DNA from: Nitrososphaerota archaeon
GTDB lineage: Archaea > Thermoproteota > Nitrososphaeria > Nitrososphaerales > Nitrosopumilaceae
Assembly: GCA_028867275.1 (NCBI GenBank)
Contig: JAGWGU010000001.1
Span: 1-64,000, forward strand
DNA length: 64,000 nt
Reading direction: 5' to 3'
Position numbers and translations under genes: made by a program. Each line of letters begins with the position of its first letter. The first letter of the stretch is position 1. The notes beneath the pieces were generated by a model that saw only the letters and a list, made by a program, of their open reading frames with translations, ran no database searches and was not told where the DNA came from. Shown here piece after piece: positions 40,076-50,125 of this stretch.

Positions 40076-42147
40076 ATTGGCGTAACTACAGTTCCTTCTG
40101 GAGTTGCCTTGAAATCGTAGATTGCATCAATGTTAGAGTTTTCAAATATTTCCGAGTCATGTGTAATTATGATGAACTGGGAGATTGCATCAATGTTTGA
40201 TTCAAATGCTTGCGATAGTACGTTTACAAGTGATTTTCTCCTCTCCTGGTCCAAGTGAGTAGTTGGCTCGTCCAAAATTATGAAATTCAAGTTTGATGTT
40301 CCCATGAAATGCGCCATGCCAAGACGCAATGCAAGTGCAACACTTACCTTCTCTCCTCCGCTCAATGATTCTAGATCAAGCTCCAAGTTACCGGCATGGC
40401 ATGTAATACCGATATCTCTTGACTTGTCTTCAAGTGAGATTCTCTGAATTTTTACATTAAATGTTGAAAGATATTCCGAGGCCTTTTGTGATATCATGCC
40501 AAGGGCCCAGGAGCGAAGGCTTGTGGCAACAGGGCCGTCCCTGTTGTAGATTTGGCTTCGTATCATTTCAAGGCTTGAAACATACTGTTTTACTTCTTGC
40601 AGTTCTAGTAATATCTGGGAAATTTTTTCCGAGTCATCCTGATGCATTTTCAATTTTGTATTTACTGCAACAATTTCTTGATCTAGTGTTCCAAGAACCC
40701 TTCTTTGCTGTTCTAGCTTTGATTTCAAGTCTCTGAAACTGTTGATGTTAAAATCTCTTGTCTCATCGACTAGATTGGAAATTGTTTTTATCATGTCTGT
40801 CGAGTACTCGTCAATAGCATACTGCATTAGGTTTGAGGTGCTGATATCATGAGGCACCTCTCTTGTATTTACCTGCAATTTTGACACTTCTTCTTCAAGT
40901 TTGGCCAAATCATCCTGGCTTTTGATGTTGTTTGAAGACAGGATTCCTTCTGCCTTTATGACTTGCTGCAGTTTTAGATCAAGGTCTCTCTTCCTAGTCT
41001 GGATTGCAGCGCCCTCCTTTGTGAAAAATTCTGTCTTTTTCTTTAATGCCTCAAGCTCTGCTGTGATGTATTTTTCATCAAACAAGGGATTTAGCTTGTC
41101 CACACTAGAGTCACAAACTGGACACTTGCCGTCAACCAGGTGCAATCTGTTTGCAATGTCTTGCTGGCTCTGAATGACTGCTATTTTTTCTCCCACTTGT
41201 TTTAGTTCCGTACTGATTCGGTCAATGTCTGACTGGGCCTGTTTTGCGTCTGTTTCAACTTGTATCTTGACTGATGCAATTGACAAGCTGTTAGAGCACT
41301 CGGCAAGTTTTTTCTCCTTTTCTACCAAGTCGCGTTTCATCTTGACGATAGAATCTCGTATGTATCTGAGAAGGTCCTCTTTCTTGGTCTCTATCTCCTT
41401 TATCTTGATCTCTTTTGGCATCTCTGCTTCTACATTTTGTTGCATCTTTGCAAATTCTTGTTCTTGCAATACCTTGTCTGCTTCAAGTTTCTTTTTTTGT
41501 GGCTCTAGTGTTGCTATCTCTTTTAACAATGCGTCAACTCTGTTTTGAAGAACGTCGATATTGGTGTCATCATAATTTAGTTTGGCCCTTATCGTATTTC
41601 TAAAACTGTCAATTGTTTTTTTCATGGACTCGTATGCGATGTCCAGTTTGTCTATTCCGATTATTGCGTTTACTAGCTCTTTGAATTTCTTGGGGTCTGC
41701 TTCAATTATTGCCTGGAGTTCTCCCTGTTGTACAATTGATGCAACCTTGAGCTTCTCAAAATCCAGTCCAATCAGAGACTCTATTGTCTTTGTCATGGAT
41801 TCTCCAAACTGTTTTCTCTCTCCTGCTGCAAGCGGAACCAGTTCGCCATTGACCTTTTCCTGAAGCACGGCTCCTACTGTTCCCTTGGAATCTATCTTGC
41901 GTACTGCCTCAAACTGCCTATTTCCTATGGAAAACTCTACCTTGGCATAGGCTTGGTTGTTTCCCCTTCGCAAGAGCCCTTTTGTAGATTTTCTTAGGTG
42001 CTCGCCAAACAGTGCAAATGTTATTGCATCAATGATGCTTGATTTTCCAGCCCCGTTTTGCCCGACAAATACTGTAACGCCCCTGTCAAACGTTAATTTT
42101 GTATTCTTGTGGGACAGGAAATTTTCAAGCTCAACTGACTGTAACAT
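40072..42147 (-). CDS. rad50: DNA repair ATPase Rad50
   Basis: A 691-residue SMC-like ATPase. Walker A GQNGAGKSS at 29-37, a Q-loop, coiled coil, zinc hook CPVC at 342-345, coiled coil, then the ABC signature LSGGEK and Walker B NFIILDEP near the C-terminus. With Mre11 it processes double-strand breaks. The coils are much shorter than in the well-known archaeal Rad50 proteins (about 860-880 residues). It overlaps the mre11 end by 17 bp and ends a four-gene operon nurA-herA-mre11-rad50. Confidence 0.95.
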   Translation of the reverse strand: MLQSVELENFLSHKNTKLTFDRGVTVFVGQNGAGKSSIIDAITFALFGEHLRKSTKGLLRRGNNQAYAKVEFSIGNRQFEAVRKIDSKGTVGAVLQEKVNGELVPLAAGERKQFGESMTKTIESLIGLDFEKLKVASIVQQGELQAIIEADPKKFKELVNAIIGIDKLDIAYESMKKTIDSFRNTIRAKLNYDDTNIDVLQNRVDALLKEIATLEPQKKKLEADKVLQEQEFAKMQQNVEAEMPKEIKIKEIETKKEDLLRYIRDSIVKMKRDLVEKEKKLAECSNSLSIASVKIQVETDAKQAQSDIDRISTELKQVGEKIAVIQSQQDIANRLHLVDGKCPVCDSSVDKLNPLFDEKYITAELEALKKKTEFFTKEGAAIQTRKRDLDLKLQQVIKAEGILSSNNIKSQDDLAKLEEEVSKLQVNTREVPHDISTSNLMQYAIDEYSTDMIKTISNLVDETRDFNINSFRDLKSKLEQQRRVLGTLDQEIVAVNTKLKMHQDDSEKISQILLELQEVKQYVSSLEMIRSQIYNRDGPVATSLRSWALGMISQKASEYLSTFNVKIQRISLEDKSRDIGITCHAGNLELDLESLSGGEKVSVALALRLGMAHFMGTSNLNFIILDEPTTHLDQERRKSLVNVLSQAFESNIDAISQFIIITHDSEIFENSNIDAIYDFKATPEGTVVTPI

Positions 42148-43282
42148 TTTTCACTCCTTTTTTGAATTTCTCATAGTTGTCAACTATTGCCTGGCTTGCA
42201 TCGTCTGTATTTCCTTTTGATAATAACGGTAATAGTTCGTTTATTGCAAAATTTGCCATCTCTGTGGAACCAAGTATCTCTGTTGCAATTCGATGCATCT
42301 CGTCTTCTATCTTTAGTGGCTTGTTGACAAATACAGAACCACTCTGTTCCTTTGAAATACTCTTCCAAAAGCAGCGCAATGTCAGATCTGATAATTTGGC
42401 AATCTGGGCCTGCACTAGTCCTGGTTCAGAAATCTCGCCTGTTATTTTTAATTCGATTATTGGTTTTCTTGCAAGTGATTTTATCTTGTCTGCTATTGCA
42501 TTTACTTCGTTTGAAATGTCATCGATGGAAGTCTTGATGGAAAATTGTGGCCTTGTGTCAAGCTTTATCCATGTTGGGATGGGCTCTGGTTTTGAAATGT
42601 CTACTTGGTAAAATCCCTTTTGCGTTTCTTTTATTCCCTCACTTGATGTAAGTTCGATGGAACCTGGATATGCCAGTGGGCCTCCAAGGTGGGAAAATTG
42701 CTTCAACGCTTGTTCATGGAGATGACCCATTGCATAATACGTGAAACTCTTTGGAAGATCCGTAGAGTTTAGTTCTCCTGCAAACTTGTTGATCTCAGTG
42801 ATGCCTTGGTGCAGGACCAGTATCTTGTGTCCCTGGTGTTTTTTTGCCTCTGCATCCACTTGGGCAAAGTCATTTTCAAATGACTCAATCTCTGACTTTC
42901 TGCGCTTGTCAAACCCTGCAATGAAAATATCCTTGTAAAAAAATGGCTTGCCGTTTCCGATATACTTTGAGAACTCTAAATTGTGATATACCCATGGAAC
43001 CGGTGTTGCCCTGATTCTGCTGATGTCATGGTCTCCTAGGATGAAAAATGAATCAATGTTGCTTTTCTTCAAGCGCTTCAAGGCATTTGCAAGAACTACA
43101 ATTGCCTTTCCGCTTGGATTTGGAACGTGAAATATGTCTCCTGCCAGTATGACAAAGTCAACATGGTCTTTTATCGACGTGTCAATTGCTTCATCAAATG
43201 CGGTGTATATGTCATTTTCACGCTCTTCTGAATGGTATTGCACAAAACCCAAGTGTGTGTCAGAGATATGTGAAAAGATCAT
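42131..43282 (-). CDS. mre11: DNA repair nuclease Mre11
   Basis: A 383-residue phosphoesterase. Its metal-binding motifs are all present: SDTHLG (Asp8, His10), LAGDIFH, LGDHDISR (His where the family has GNHD), VLHQG and MGHLHEQ. It acts as a Mn-dependent 3'-5' exonuclease/endonuclease in the Mre11-Rad50 complex. The C-terminal cap region (about 235-370) is present. It starts 1 bp after herA ends and overlaps rad50. Confidence 0.95.
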   Translation of the reverse strand: MIFSHISDTHLGFVQYHSEERENDIYTAFDEAIDTSIKDHVDFVILAGDIFHVPNPSGKAIVVLANALKRLKKSNIDSFFILGDHDISRIRATPVPWVYHNLEFSKYIGNGKPFFYKDIFIAGFDKRRKSEIESFENDFAQVDAEAKKHQGHKILVLHQGITEINKFAGELNSTDLPKSFTYYAMGHLHEQALKQFSHLGGPLAYPGSIELTSSEGIKETQKGFYQVDISKPEPIPTWIKLDTRPQFSIKTSIDDISNEVNAIADKIKSLARKPIIELKITGEISEPGLVQAQIAKLSDLTLRCFWKSISKEQSGSVFVNKPLKIEDEMHRIATEILGSTEMANFAINELLPLLSKGNTDDASQAIVDNYEKFKKGVKNVTVS

Positions 43283-43283
43283 C

Positions 43284-44804
43284 TCAATCTAGTAGCAGGT
43301 CTTTTTGAATCATTGACTTGGTGGATTCATTTGCAACTTGCTTGAACTTGTCAGTCTGGTTCCACTCTGATACTGCGTTCAGGTCAGAACCTGATTTCTT
43401 GCTCTTGACCTCGTCCACGTGTACTATTGATGGCAAGTTCACCCACTGTCCAATCAATACTGCATCTCCAATGTTCAAAGATGAAAGCTGTGATAACAGA
43501 TCCTTGCTTAATGATTCTGCAGCTGATGCAATCTGTTGTTGATCGTCGTCTTGAACTATCTTCATTATTGCAAGTGAACCCATCTGACTTAGTACATTTG
43601 GATCAATGTTTCTTGGTCTCTGTGATACAACTCCAAGACCTATTCCAAATTTGCGGCCCTCTCTTGCTACCTTTGATGCCCAGTATTTTGTATCGGTGTG
43701 TTCGCCTTTTGGAATGAATACGTGGGCTTCCTCTATTATGACAAATATTGGAGCAAGAAACCTGTTGCCTCTTTTGTTAGACGACTTGCCCTTTCTCTCC
43801 CAGACTGCATCTTTTCTGTGTTGCAACAATTCTTGTAAATAGTATGACAATCCTGCATTTGCCTGTCTCTCGCTAAGCTCTGATATGTTCAATACGTTGA
43901 CCCTGCCTTCCTTGATGAGGTCCACTGGGTCTCCGCAATCTGGGTCTAGTATGTCTGAGAATCTGTGCTTTGCATCATCTATCTTATCAAGAACCCTGCT
44001 TGCACTGTCTGCATAACCCTTGGTGGTGCGGCCAAATGATGCTGCGCTCTCTTCGAGTGCTTGCCAGAAATCCTTTGATTGTTTTACAGATTCTGTAAAT
44101 GACTCGCGCAATGCTCTTTGCTGCTTGTCGGCATTTTCCCGCAGTTCTATTACTTCGGCTAGCTTGTCTGCAGGTAACAGTCTTGGATTTATCTTTGCCA
44201 GCATGTAGTTCATCTTTGGGACATCGAGATTTTCGTAATCATTGTGATAATCAAAAATAATCAGGGTGCCGTTTAGCGATGCAACATGTCTTGCAATCAA
44301 TGATACCAGGTTGCTTTTTCCCATGCCTGTCATTGCAAGTATGGCCAGGTGTCGTGATACTATCTTGTTGATGTTTATCTTGGCCTCTATGCTTGAATTT
44401 CTCAAAAGAGAGCCGATTCTTACCCATTCTTCTGTTATTGGGCCAAATATTACTCCAAGGTCTTTTTGTGTAGCTTCAAGAATTGAAGTGCCTGGCAGGG
44501 GGGGAACAGCTGGCAAGATCATCTGGCCTTTTTGCAATTTGTCTAAGAAACCAAGTATCCCTATCTTTACCTTGTAATTTTTATCCCGTGAATTAATATC
44601 TGCAACCTCTTTGCTTTCTACAGCTTCGTCAAAATTTCTAACATCTGTCAATGCCTCACTTGATATGATTGATTTTTCAACAAGGCCCAAGATCTGCCCA
44701 TCTTGGGAATCAATGATTACATACTCTCCAACTGAAAGTGGCTTGGATGATTGTGCCGTAACATCAGTAGGCCTTGATTCTCCAATTACTACACCTATTG
44801 TCAA
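43284..44804 (-). CDS. herA: DNA translocase/helicase HerA
   Basis: A 506-residue FtsK/HerA ATPase. An N-terminal HAS barrel is at about 1-110, Walker A AMTGMGKSN at about 158-165, and Walker B FVIIEEAHVFIP. It ends with the arginine-finger region SQRPRNIDPNVLSQMG and a C-terminal brace (VNLPSIVHVDEVK). HerA forms a hexamer that works with NurA to generate 3' overhangs for recombination. It overlaps nurA by 4 bp and precedes mre11 by 1 bp, which implies strong co-expression. Confidence 0.95.
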   Translation of the reverse strand: MTIGVVIGESRPTDVTAQSSKPLSVGEYVIIDSQDGQILGLVEKSIISSEALTDVRNFDEAVESKEVADINSRDKNYKVKIGILGFLDKLQKGQMILPAVPPLPGTSILEATQKDLGVIFGPITEEWVRIGSLLRNSSIEAKININKIVSRHLAILAMTGMGKSNLVSLIARHVASLNGTLIIFDYHNDYENLDVPKMNYMLAKINPRLLPADKLAEVIELRENADKQQRALRESFTESVKQSKDFWQALEESAASFGRTTKGYADSASRVLDKIDDAKHRFSDILDPDCGDPVDLIKEGRVNVLNISELSERQANAGLSYYLQELLQHRKDAVWERKGKSSNKRGNRFLAPIFVIIEEAHVFIPKGEHTDTKYWASKVAREGRKFGIGLGVVSQRPRNIDPNVLSQMGSLAIMKIVQDDDQQQIASAAESLSKDLLSQLSSLNIGDAVLIGQWVNLPSIVHVDEVKSKKSGSDLNAVSEWNQTDKFKQVANESTKSMIQKDLLLD

Positions 44805-45640
44805 CTCAATACCTCTCTTGAACCAATCTCGTTTCCTAGCCCATATAGACTAACAAGTCTTGCAAGATCTGAATTAGATATTTTACAGTTTTCATGTGCA
44901 AGCTTTAGTGAATATGGATATCCACCTACACTGTTTTTTGTTATCATGTCTAAAAGTAATTTTATCTCCTCTTCTGTGTGGTTTGCACCTAAAAGTTCTA
45001 CCTTGATCAACGGAGTAGAATCTCGTAGTCTTGCATAGACATATGACACCACCTTGCCAGGTCCAAGACTGTTATCAACAAATATCTTGCTAAAGCCTGG
45101 TGTCTTGACTGCGTGGTTGTAATAGAAAATATCTCCTGCCATGGAGCCTAGTCTTTCAAATTGTTTTCTTGCCGATGATGTCTTTGATATGAAAATTACA
45201 TTGTTTCTTTTTTTTATTGCAGACGTGATGGAATTTCCAAGCGATGTCTGCCTTGTAAGAAACTGTGAATATAGCGAGCCGTCCAGTATTACCAAGTCTG
45301 CCTTGTCAACAGAGTTGATGCATGCGTCTACCTCCATCTTGCTTGCCTGTGTCTCAAGCTCAGGTGTTGGCTGGCCCAGTCCTTGGTTGTGGCTCTCAGT
45401 TATTATCTTGCCGTCTGATTTTATTGATACCCCGGTTACTACCCATAGTTCCAGTCCCTGGAACTTGGTACTGTTGTAACTACTGTCTATTCCTGCAATC
45501 TCGGCATCCTTTTTCTTGGGGGTGTAATCTATCCAGTTCTCCCTGGCCGTCTTGATTATCTGGTCAAACTTTTCGCCCTTGAAGATGGACCGTGCCTCAT
45601 CACGTTTCTTTATTGCGTCGCGATATACAGTATTGAGCAT
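44801..45640 (-). CDS. nurA: 5'-3' nuclease NurA
   Basis: A 279-residue nuclease, first gene of the repair operon. It carries the NurA aspartates: Asp52 in AGIDSSYNST and the Asp in LVILDGSLYSQFL near residue 130, along with SKTSSARKQFERLG and a C-terminal YPYSLKLAHENCKISNSDL. It partners with HerA in DNA end resection. Length is near that of short archaeal NurA proteins. Confidence 0.9.
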   Translation of the reverse strand: MLNTVYRDAIKKRDEARSIFKGEKFDQIIKTARENWIDYTPKKKDAEIAGIDSSYNSTKFQGLELWVVTGVSIKSDGKIITESHNQGLGQPTPELETQASKMEVDACINSVDKADLVILDGSLYSQFLTRQTSLGNSITSAIKKRNNVIFISKTSSARKQFERLGSMAGDIFYYNHAVKTPGFSKIFVDNSLGPGKVVSYVYARLRDSTPLIKVELLGANHTEEEIKLLLDMITKNSVGGYPYSLKLAHENCKISNSDLARLVSLYGLGNEIGSREVLS

Positions 45641-45761
45641 AAAACACCTTTGCCTGCAGAGATAAAATGTTTCTCGTTTGAAACGAGTTTGCCTTGGGGT
45701 TAATGCAAAATCAACACAATCTATAGCTAATTAATTAATGGTGGTTTGCTATGGTAGTAAC

Positions 45762-47327
45762 ATGTTTGAAAATGAAAAGACCTGGGGAAGATTTGTAGAA
45801 AACAATTCAACTGATGACTTTCATAAAAAATTTGATGATGCTGTAGATAAAGTGCAAAAAGACTTTGGAAAGAGATATCCAATGGTTATTGGCGGAAAAG
45901 AGATCTTTTCTAGTGATTCCTTCCAAGTCAGATCTCCTGCTGACAAGAACTTGATACTAGGCAGCTTTCCTCTTGGTACCAAGGAAGATGTTTTGCATGC
46001 AATTGAGACTGCCAAGGAATCGTTTCACACATGGTCCCTTGTACCATATCAAAAAAGGGTGCAGATATTTCGAGAGATTGCAGATATTTTTTCACGTGAT
46101 AAATTTAGCCTAGCTGCAATTCTTTGCTTTGAAAACGGAAAGAACAGACTGGAGGCAATGGGGGACCTGGACGAGGCAATAGACTTTATGAGATTTTATG
46201 CTGAACAACTTGAGGTAAACGAGGGATTCTCAAAGGAGACAAAGAGTGCCTCCCCAAACGAGAGAACAAAAAGTGTTCTAAAACCATATGGGGTATGGGG
46301 AATAATCTCTCCGTTCAACTTTCCATCTGCAATTGCAATAGGGATGACCTCTGGTGCATTGATAACAGGAAATGCTGTGGTTCTAAAGCCGTCAAGTGAT
46401 GCACCAATATCTGCATTCAAGTTTGTCGAAGCAATTTACCACAAGTTGCCACCAGCTGCAATAAACTTTGTAACCGGTGCAGGAAGTATCGTTGGAAAGA
46501 CAATACTTGAAAGTAACCTGGTTGACGGCATTGCATTTACTGGCTCAAAAGAGGTTGGGATGACTGGATTCTCGACATTTGCAATGAACAAGCCCAGGCC
46601 ATTTATCTCAGAGATGGGAGGGAAGAACCCTGCTATAATTTCCTCGTCAGCTGACATTGAAAAAGCAACAGATGGCGTGATGCGGGCAGCGTTTGGCTAT
46701 AGCGGACAAAAGTGTAGTGCATGCTCTCGGGTCTATGTACAAAAATCAGTTGCAACCAAGTTTTTGGAAAGACTTGTGGCAAAGACTAGCTCACTAAAGA
46801 TTGGCAAGCCCTGGGAAAAAGATGCATACATTGGGCCGGTCATAAATGAAGCAGCTGTAAAAAAATTCCAAAAGGCAACAGAGCTTGCAAAAAAAGATGG
46901 CAAGATGCTGTGCGGAGGCTTTATTGTCTCTGATGAATCTCATAAGAATGGAAACTTTGTCACACCTACAATTGTGGCAGGCCTTCCAAAAGATCATGAA
47001 TTGATACGGGAAGAATTGTTCTTGCCGTTTCTATGTATTGAAGAATTTGAAAACTTTGATGACGCAATTGCCATGGCAAACAAGAGTAACTATGGCCTGA
47101 CAGCAGGGGTCTTTAGCCAAGATAAAAATGAGATTGAAAAGTTTTTTGAAAAAATAGAGTCTGGAGTTACCTATGCCAATAGGGCAGCCAGTGCAACTAC
47201 TGGTGCAATGGTTGGAGCGCAGCCGTTTGTGGGCTGGAAGGATTCTGGAATATCTGGAAAAGGTGCCGGAGGGGCATACTATCTCTTACAATTCCTGCGA
47301 GAGCAGACTCAGACCCGATGTGAGTGA
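45762..47327 (+). CDS. 1-pyrroline-5-carboxylate dehydrogenase
   Basis: A 521-residue aldehyde dehydrogenase. Catalytic Glu284 in SEMGGKNPAII and Cys318 in GYSGQKCSACSRVYV; the P5CDH-like KPSSDAPIS and GAGGAYYLLQF features are present. It oxidises P5C (glutamate semialdehyde) to glutamate with NAD+. ATG 45762 is chosen because TTAATTAATG at 45731-45740 could be its TATA element; ATG 45738 is the alternative. Its 3' end overlaps by 19 bp the proline dehydrogenase gene on the other strand, the two completing the pathway. Confidence 0.85.
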   Translation: MFENEKTWGRFVENNSTDDFHKKFDDAVDKVQKDFGKRYPMVIGGKEIFSSDSFQVRSPADKNLILGSFPLGTKEDVLHAIETAKESFHTWSLVPYQKRVQIFREIADIFSRDKFSLAAILCFENGKNRLEAMGDLDEAIDFMRFYAEQLEVNEGFSKETKSASPNERTKSVLKPYGVWGIISPFNFPSAIAIGMTSGALITGNAVVLKPSSDAPISAFKFVEAIYHKLPPAAINFVTGAGSIVGKTILESNLVDGIAFTGSKEVGMTGFSTFAMNKPRPFISEMGGKNPAIISSSADIEKATDGVMRAAFGYSGQKCSACSRVYVQKSVATKFLERLVAKTSSLKIGKPWEKDAYIGPVINEAAVKKFQKATELAKKDGKMLCGGFIVSDESHKNGNFVTPTIVAGLPKDHELIREELFLPFLCIEEFENFDDAIAMANKSNYGLTAGVFSQDKNEIEKFFEKIESGVTYANRAASATTGAMVGAQPFVGWKDSGISGKGAGGAYYLLQFLREQTQTRCE

Positions 47328-48184
47328 ATAAAGGAGCTTCCAAGAAGAAGTATGTTGCGTTTTCTCTCCTTTAGTCTTCTTATTGAATATGGGAGCCAGT
47401 TGGTTCCATATGGTATATACTCTGAAACCTCAAACCCGCTTTTTACTAAAATAGGTTTTAGCTCGTCACGTATTCCCTTTAGCAATTGAAACTCAAATTT
47501 TTTCTCGTGTTTTTTTGATAGATCCATTGCAAGGTCGATTAGCTTGGAATCATGTGTTGCTATTGCAAACTCGTTTGCCCGCTCAAATAAGACAGTCATT
47601 AATTTTTTATAGTTTTCATCTACATCATGTCTTGTCCTGTATGCGTTCTTTGAGTTTTCGTGGTATGCTCCCTTGACAAGGCGAATCTTGGCGCCATTTT
47701 TTAAAAGCATGTCAAGATCGTTTAAAGTGCGTTTTAGGTTTGCCTGTATCACTATGCCAAGCCTTTCATATTTTTCAAACAAGTTCAGGTAAATCTTGAA
47801 TGTGTCATCGGTATACTCTGATGACTCCATGTCTATCCAGACAAAGGACTGGAACTGGAGTGCTTTTTCTATTATATTATCAAGGTTTGCAAGACACTCT
47901 TTTGTGCTGATTGCAAGTCCGACCTGGGTTGGTTTGATTGACAGCCCTCCAGTTATCTTTGATTTCCGCAAGTTTGAGACTAGTGTGAGATAGTCTGAGA
48001 CTGTCTGGCTGACCTGGGCCTTTGATGTCACGTGCTCTCCAAGCTTGTTGAGTATTGCATTCATGCCGTTTGCATTTGCCTGGCGTGCTGACTTTAATGC
48101 CTCTTCCATTGTATCTCCAGCTATCCACTGTTTTGCAATCTTGAACAGGACTTTCTCAATTAGTGTAGACTCGTGTTTTTCCAA
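47309..48184 (-). CDS. Proline dehydrogenase
   Basis: A 291-residue FAD enzyme with a TIM-barrel: TGGLSIKPTQVGLAIS, FVWIDMESSEYTDDT, IVIQANLKRT, RLVKGAYHE, FAIATHDSKLIDLA, FQLLKGIR and the C-terminal IPYGTNWLPYSIRRLKER. It oxidises proline to P5C. The family's bacterial monofunctional form is about 300 residues, so this is full length. Together with P5CDH it allows proline to be used for carbon, nitrogen or electrons. Confidence 0.9.
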   Translation of the reverse strand: MEKHESTLIEKVLFKIAKQWIAGDTMEEALKSARQANANGMNAILNKLGEHVTSKAQVSQTVSDYLTLVSNLRKSKITGGLSIKPTQVGLAISTKECLANLDNIIEKALQFQSFVWIDMESSEYTDDTFKIYLNLFEKYERLGIVIQANLKRTLNDLDMLLKNGAKIRLVKGAYHENSKNAYRTRHDVDENYKKLMTVLFERANEFAIATHDSKLIDLAMDLSKKHEKKFEFQLLKGIRDELKPILVKSGFEVSEYIPYGTNWLPYSIRRLKERKRNILLLGSSFIHSHRV

Positions 48185-48275
48185 CTCTGTTGATTCTAGG
48201 GTTGCGTTAGATAATTCAATATTTTGTTAGAAACCTGATAACAGATTTAACAAGGATGAATTTAAGAAATTTTGA

Positions 48276-49094
48276 TTGAAACGCGTTGGATTACTTGGAT
48301 GTGGGGCAATAGGATCAGAGATTGCACTTGCAATAGATTCTGGAAAAATTTCTGCAAAACTTACACACATCTATGATTTCTCAAAAGACAATTCGGAAAA
48401 ACTTGTAAGCAAGTTGCAAAATAAACCTGTCATAACAGAAAATGTAGGCCTTCTTGCAGCATCTCCTGTTGACATGATAATCGAGGCAGCATCACAAGAT
48501 GCAGTAAGAGATGACGTATTGAGCATACTGCAAAACAGAAAAGATGTCATGATAATGAGCGTGGGTGCACTGCTTGATGAATCAATATTTGATATAGTCA
48601 TGGACGGCTGCAGGGATTTTAACAAGCGAGTCTATCTGCCATCTGGTGCAATCATTGGCCTTGATGGAATAAGAGCAGTACAAGACGAGCTTGATACCGT
48701 AACACTTGTGACAACAAAAAATCCAAAAGCACTGAAGGGTGCAAAATTCTTTGAGACATCAACTATTGACCCTGATGGAATAACACAAGCTATGACAATC
48801 TATGAGGGAAGTGCACAAGAGGCAGTAAGGTTGTTTCCTGCAAACATCAACGTTGCAGCACTTCTCAGCCTTGCAGGAATTGGCAGCGAAAAGACCCGGG
48901 TAAAAATAGTTGCAGACCCGCATACTGACAAGAACACTCATGAAATAAACGCTGAAGGAAAATTTGGCAAATTTTCAGTAAAGGTGGAAAATGTGCCAAG
49001 CCCCAGCAACCCAAAAACAAGCAGGCTTGCAATCCTTGCTGCAATTGAATGCCTCAAAAAGATTTGTGGCACTCCTCTGAACATAGGTACCTGA
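48276..49094 (+). CDS. nadX: L-aspartate dehydrogenase
   Basis: A 272-residue enzyme starting at TTG 48276. Rossmann signature GLLGCGAIGSEIALAI, then IIEAASQDAV, MSVGALLDE and YLPSGAIIGLDG, with ANINVAALLSLAGIG in the C-terminal part. It makes iminoaspartate from aspartate for NAD synthesis, replacing aspartate oxidase. The neighbours nadA and nadC finish the pathway. Confidence 0.9.
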   Translation: MKRVGLLGCGAIGSEIALAIDSGKISAKLTHIYDFSKDNSEKLVSKLQNKPVITENVGLLAASPVDMIIEAASQDAVRDDVLSILQNRKDVMIMSVGALLDESIFDIVMDGCRDFNKRVYLPSGAIIGLDGIRAVQDELDTVTLVTTKNPKALKGAKFFETSTIDPDGITQAMTIYEGSAQEAVRLFPANINVAALLSLAGIGSEKTRVKIVADPHTDKNTHEINAEGKFGKFSVKVENVPSPSNPKTSRLAILAAIECLKKICGTPLNIGT

Positions 49095-49186
49095 TTGGTA
49101 AATCTTGCCATCTGGATCGATTATTGCCAATAAATTTGTCAAGATCATGACGCTTTAAAGATGAATCAACACTACTTATCTTGGAT

Positions 49187-50125
49187 ATGGATATCAAGTC
49201 GGAGATTCTAAAACTCAAAAAAGAAAAAGACGTTCTAATACTTGCTCACAATTACCAGCTTCCTGCTGTACAAGATATTGCAGATTATGTAGGGGACTCG
49301 CTAGGGCTCTCAAGGCAAGCTGCCAAGACCAAGCAAAAGACAATTCTTTTCTGCGGTGTCCACTTTATGGCAGAGACTGCGGCAATAACATGTCCTGATA
49401 AAACTGTACTAATTCCAGACCTTGGTGCCGGGTGCTCGCTTGCTGACACCATCAATGCTGAGGAATTGAAAAAATGGAAGTCAGAGCATCCAAGTGCAAT
49501 CACAGTGGGATATGTCAACACGTCTGCTGAAGTAAAGGCAGAGCTTGATTATTGCTGCACCTCATCTAATGCTGTAAATGTTGTAAAGTCTATTCCAGAA
49601 GACAGGGAGGTTCTCTTCCTGCCAGACATGTTCCTTGGTTCCTATGTTGCCAAGATGACAAACAGAAACAACATGTTCATCTGGGCAGGCGAGTGCCATG
49701 TCCATGCAGGCATACGATCTCAGGATGTGCAAGAAAAGCTACGAGAGCATGCAAGTGCAGAATTCCTAGTCCATCCCGAATGCAGCTGCACATCTTCAGT
49801 AATGTATGATATCGCATCAGGTGATTATGGTTCAAGACAGGTCCAAGTCTTGTCAACAGAAGGAATGATGAACCATGCCAAAGCTTCTCCAGCAAAGGAA
49901 TTTGTTGTAGCAACAGAGACTGGCATACTATACAGGATGCAAAAACAAAATCCAGACAAAAAATTCATCCCCATGTCTGAGAATGCCATATGCAAGTACA
50001 TGAAGATGATTACACTTGAGAAGGTGTATGCATCTTTGCAGGAAAACAAGTACCAAGTCAAGGTTCCAAAAAATATTGCAGACAAGGCTCATCTTGCAAT
50101 AGAGCGCATGCTTGCAATCAACTAA
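49187..50125 (+). CDS. nadA: Quinolinate synthase NadA
   Basis: A 312-residue Fe4S4 enzyme. Conserved Cys residues are in YCCTSSNA, HPECSCTSS and SENAICKYMK; the DYVGDSLGLSRQA, LPDMFLGSY and AGECHVHAG motifs are seen. It condenses iminoaspartate with DHAP to quinolinate. The preferred ATG at 49187 (or the TTG at 49181) follows a CTTTAAAG element near 49153. Convergent overlap of 8 bp with nadC. Confidence 0.92.
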   Translation: MDIKSEILKLKKEKDVLILAHNYQLPAVQDIADYVGDSLGLSRQAAKTKQKTILFCGVHFMAETAAITCPDKTVLIPDLGAGCSLADTINAEELKKWKSEHPSAITVGYVNTSAEVKAELDYCCTSSNAVNVVKSIPEDREVLFLPDMFLGSYVAKMTNRNNMFIWAGECHVHAGIRSQDVQEKLREHASAEFLVHPECSCTSSVMYDIASGDYGSRQVQVLSTEGMMNHAKASPAKEFVVATETGILYRMQKQNPDKKFIPMSENAICKYMKMITLEKVYASLQENKYQVKVPKNIADKAHLAIERMLAIN

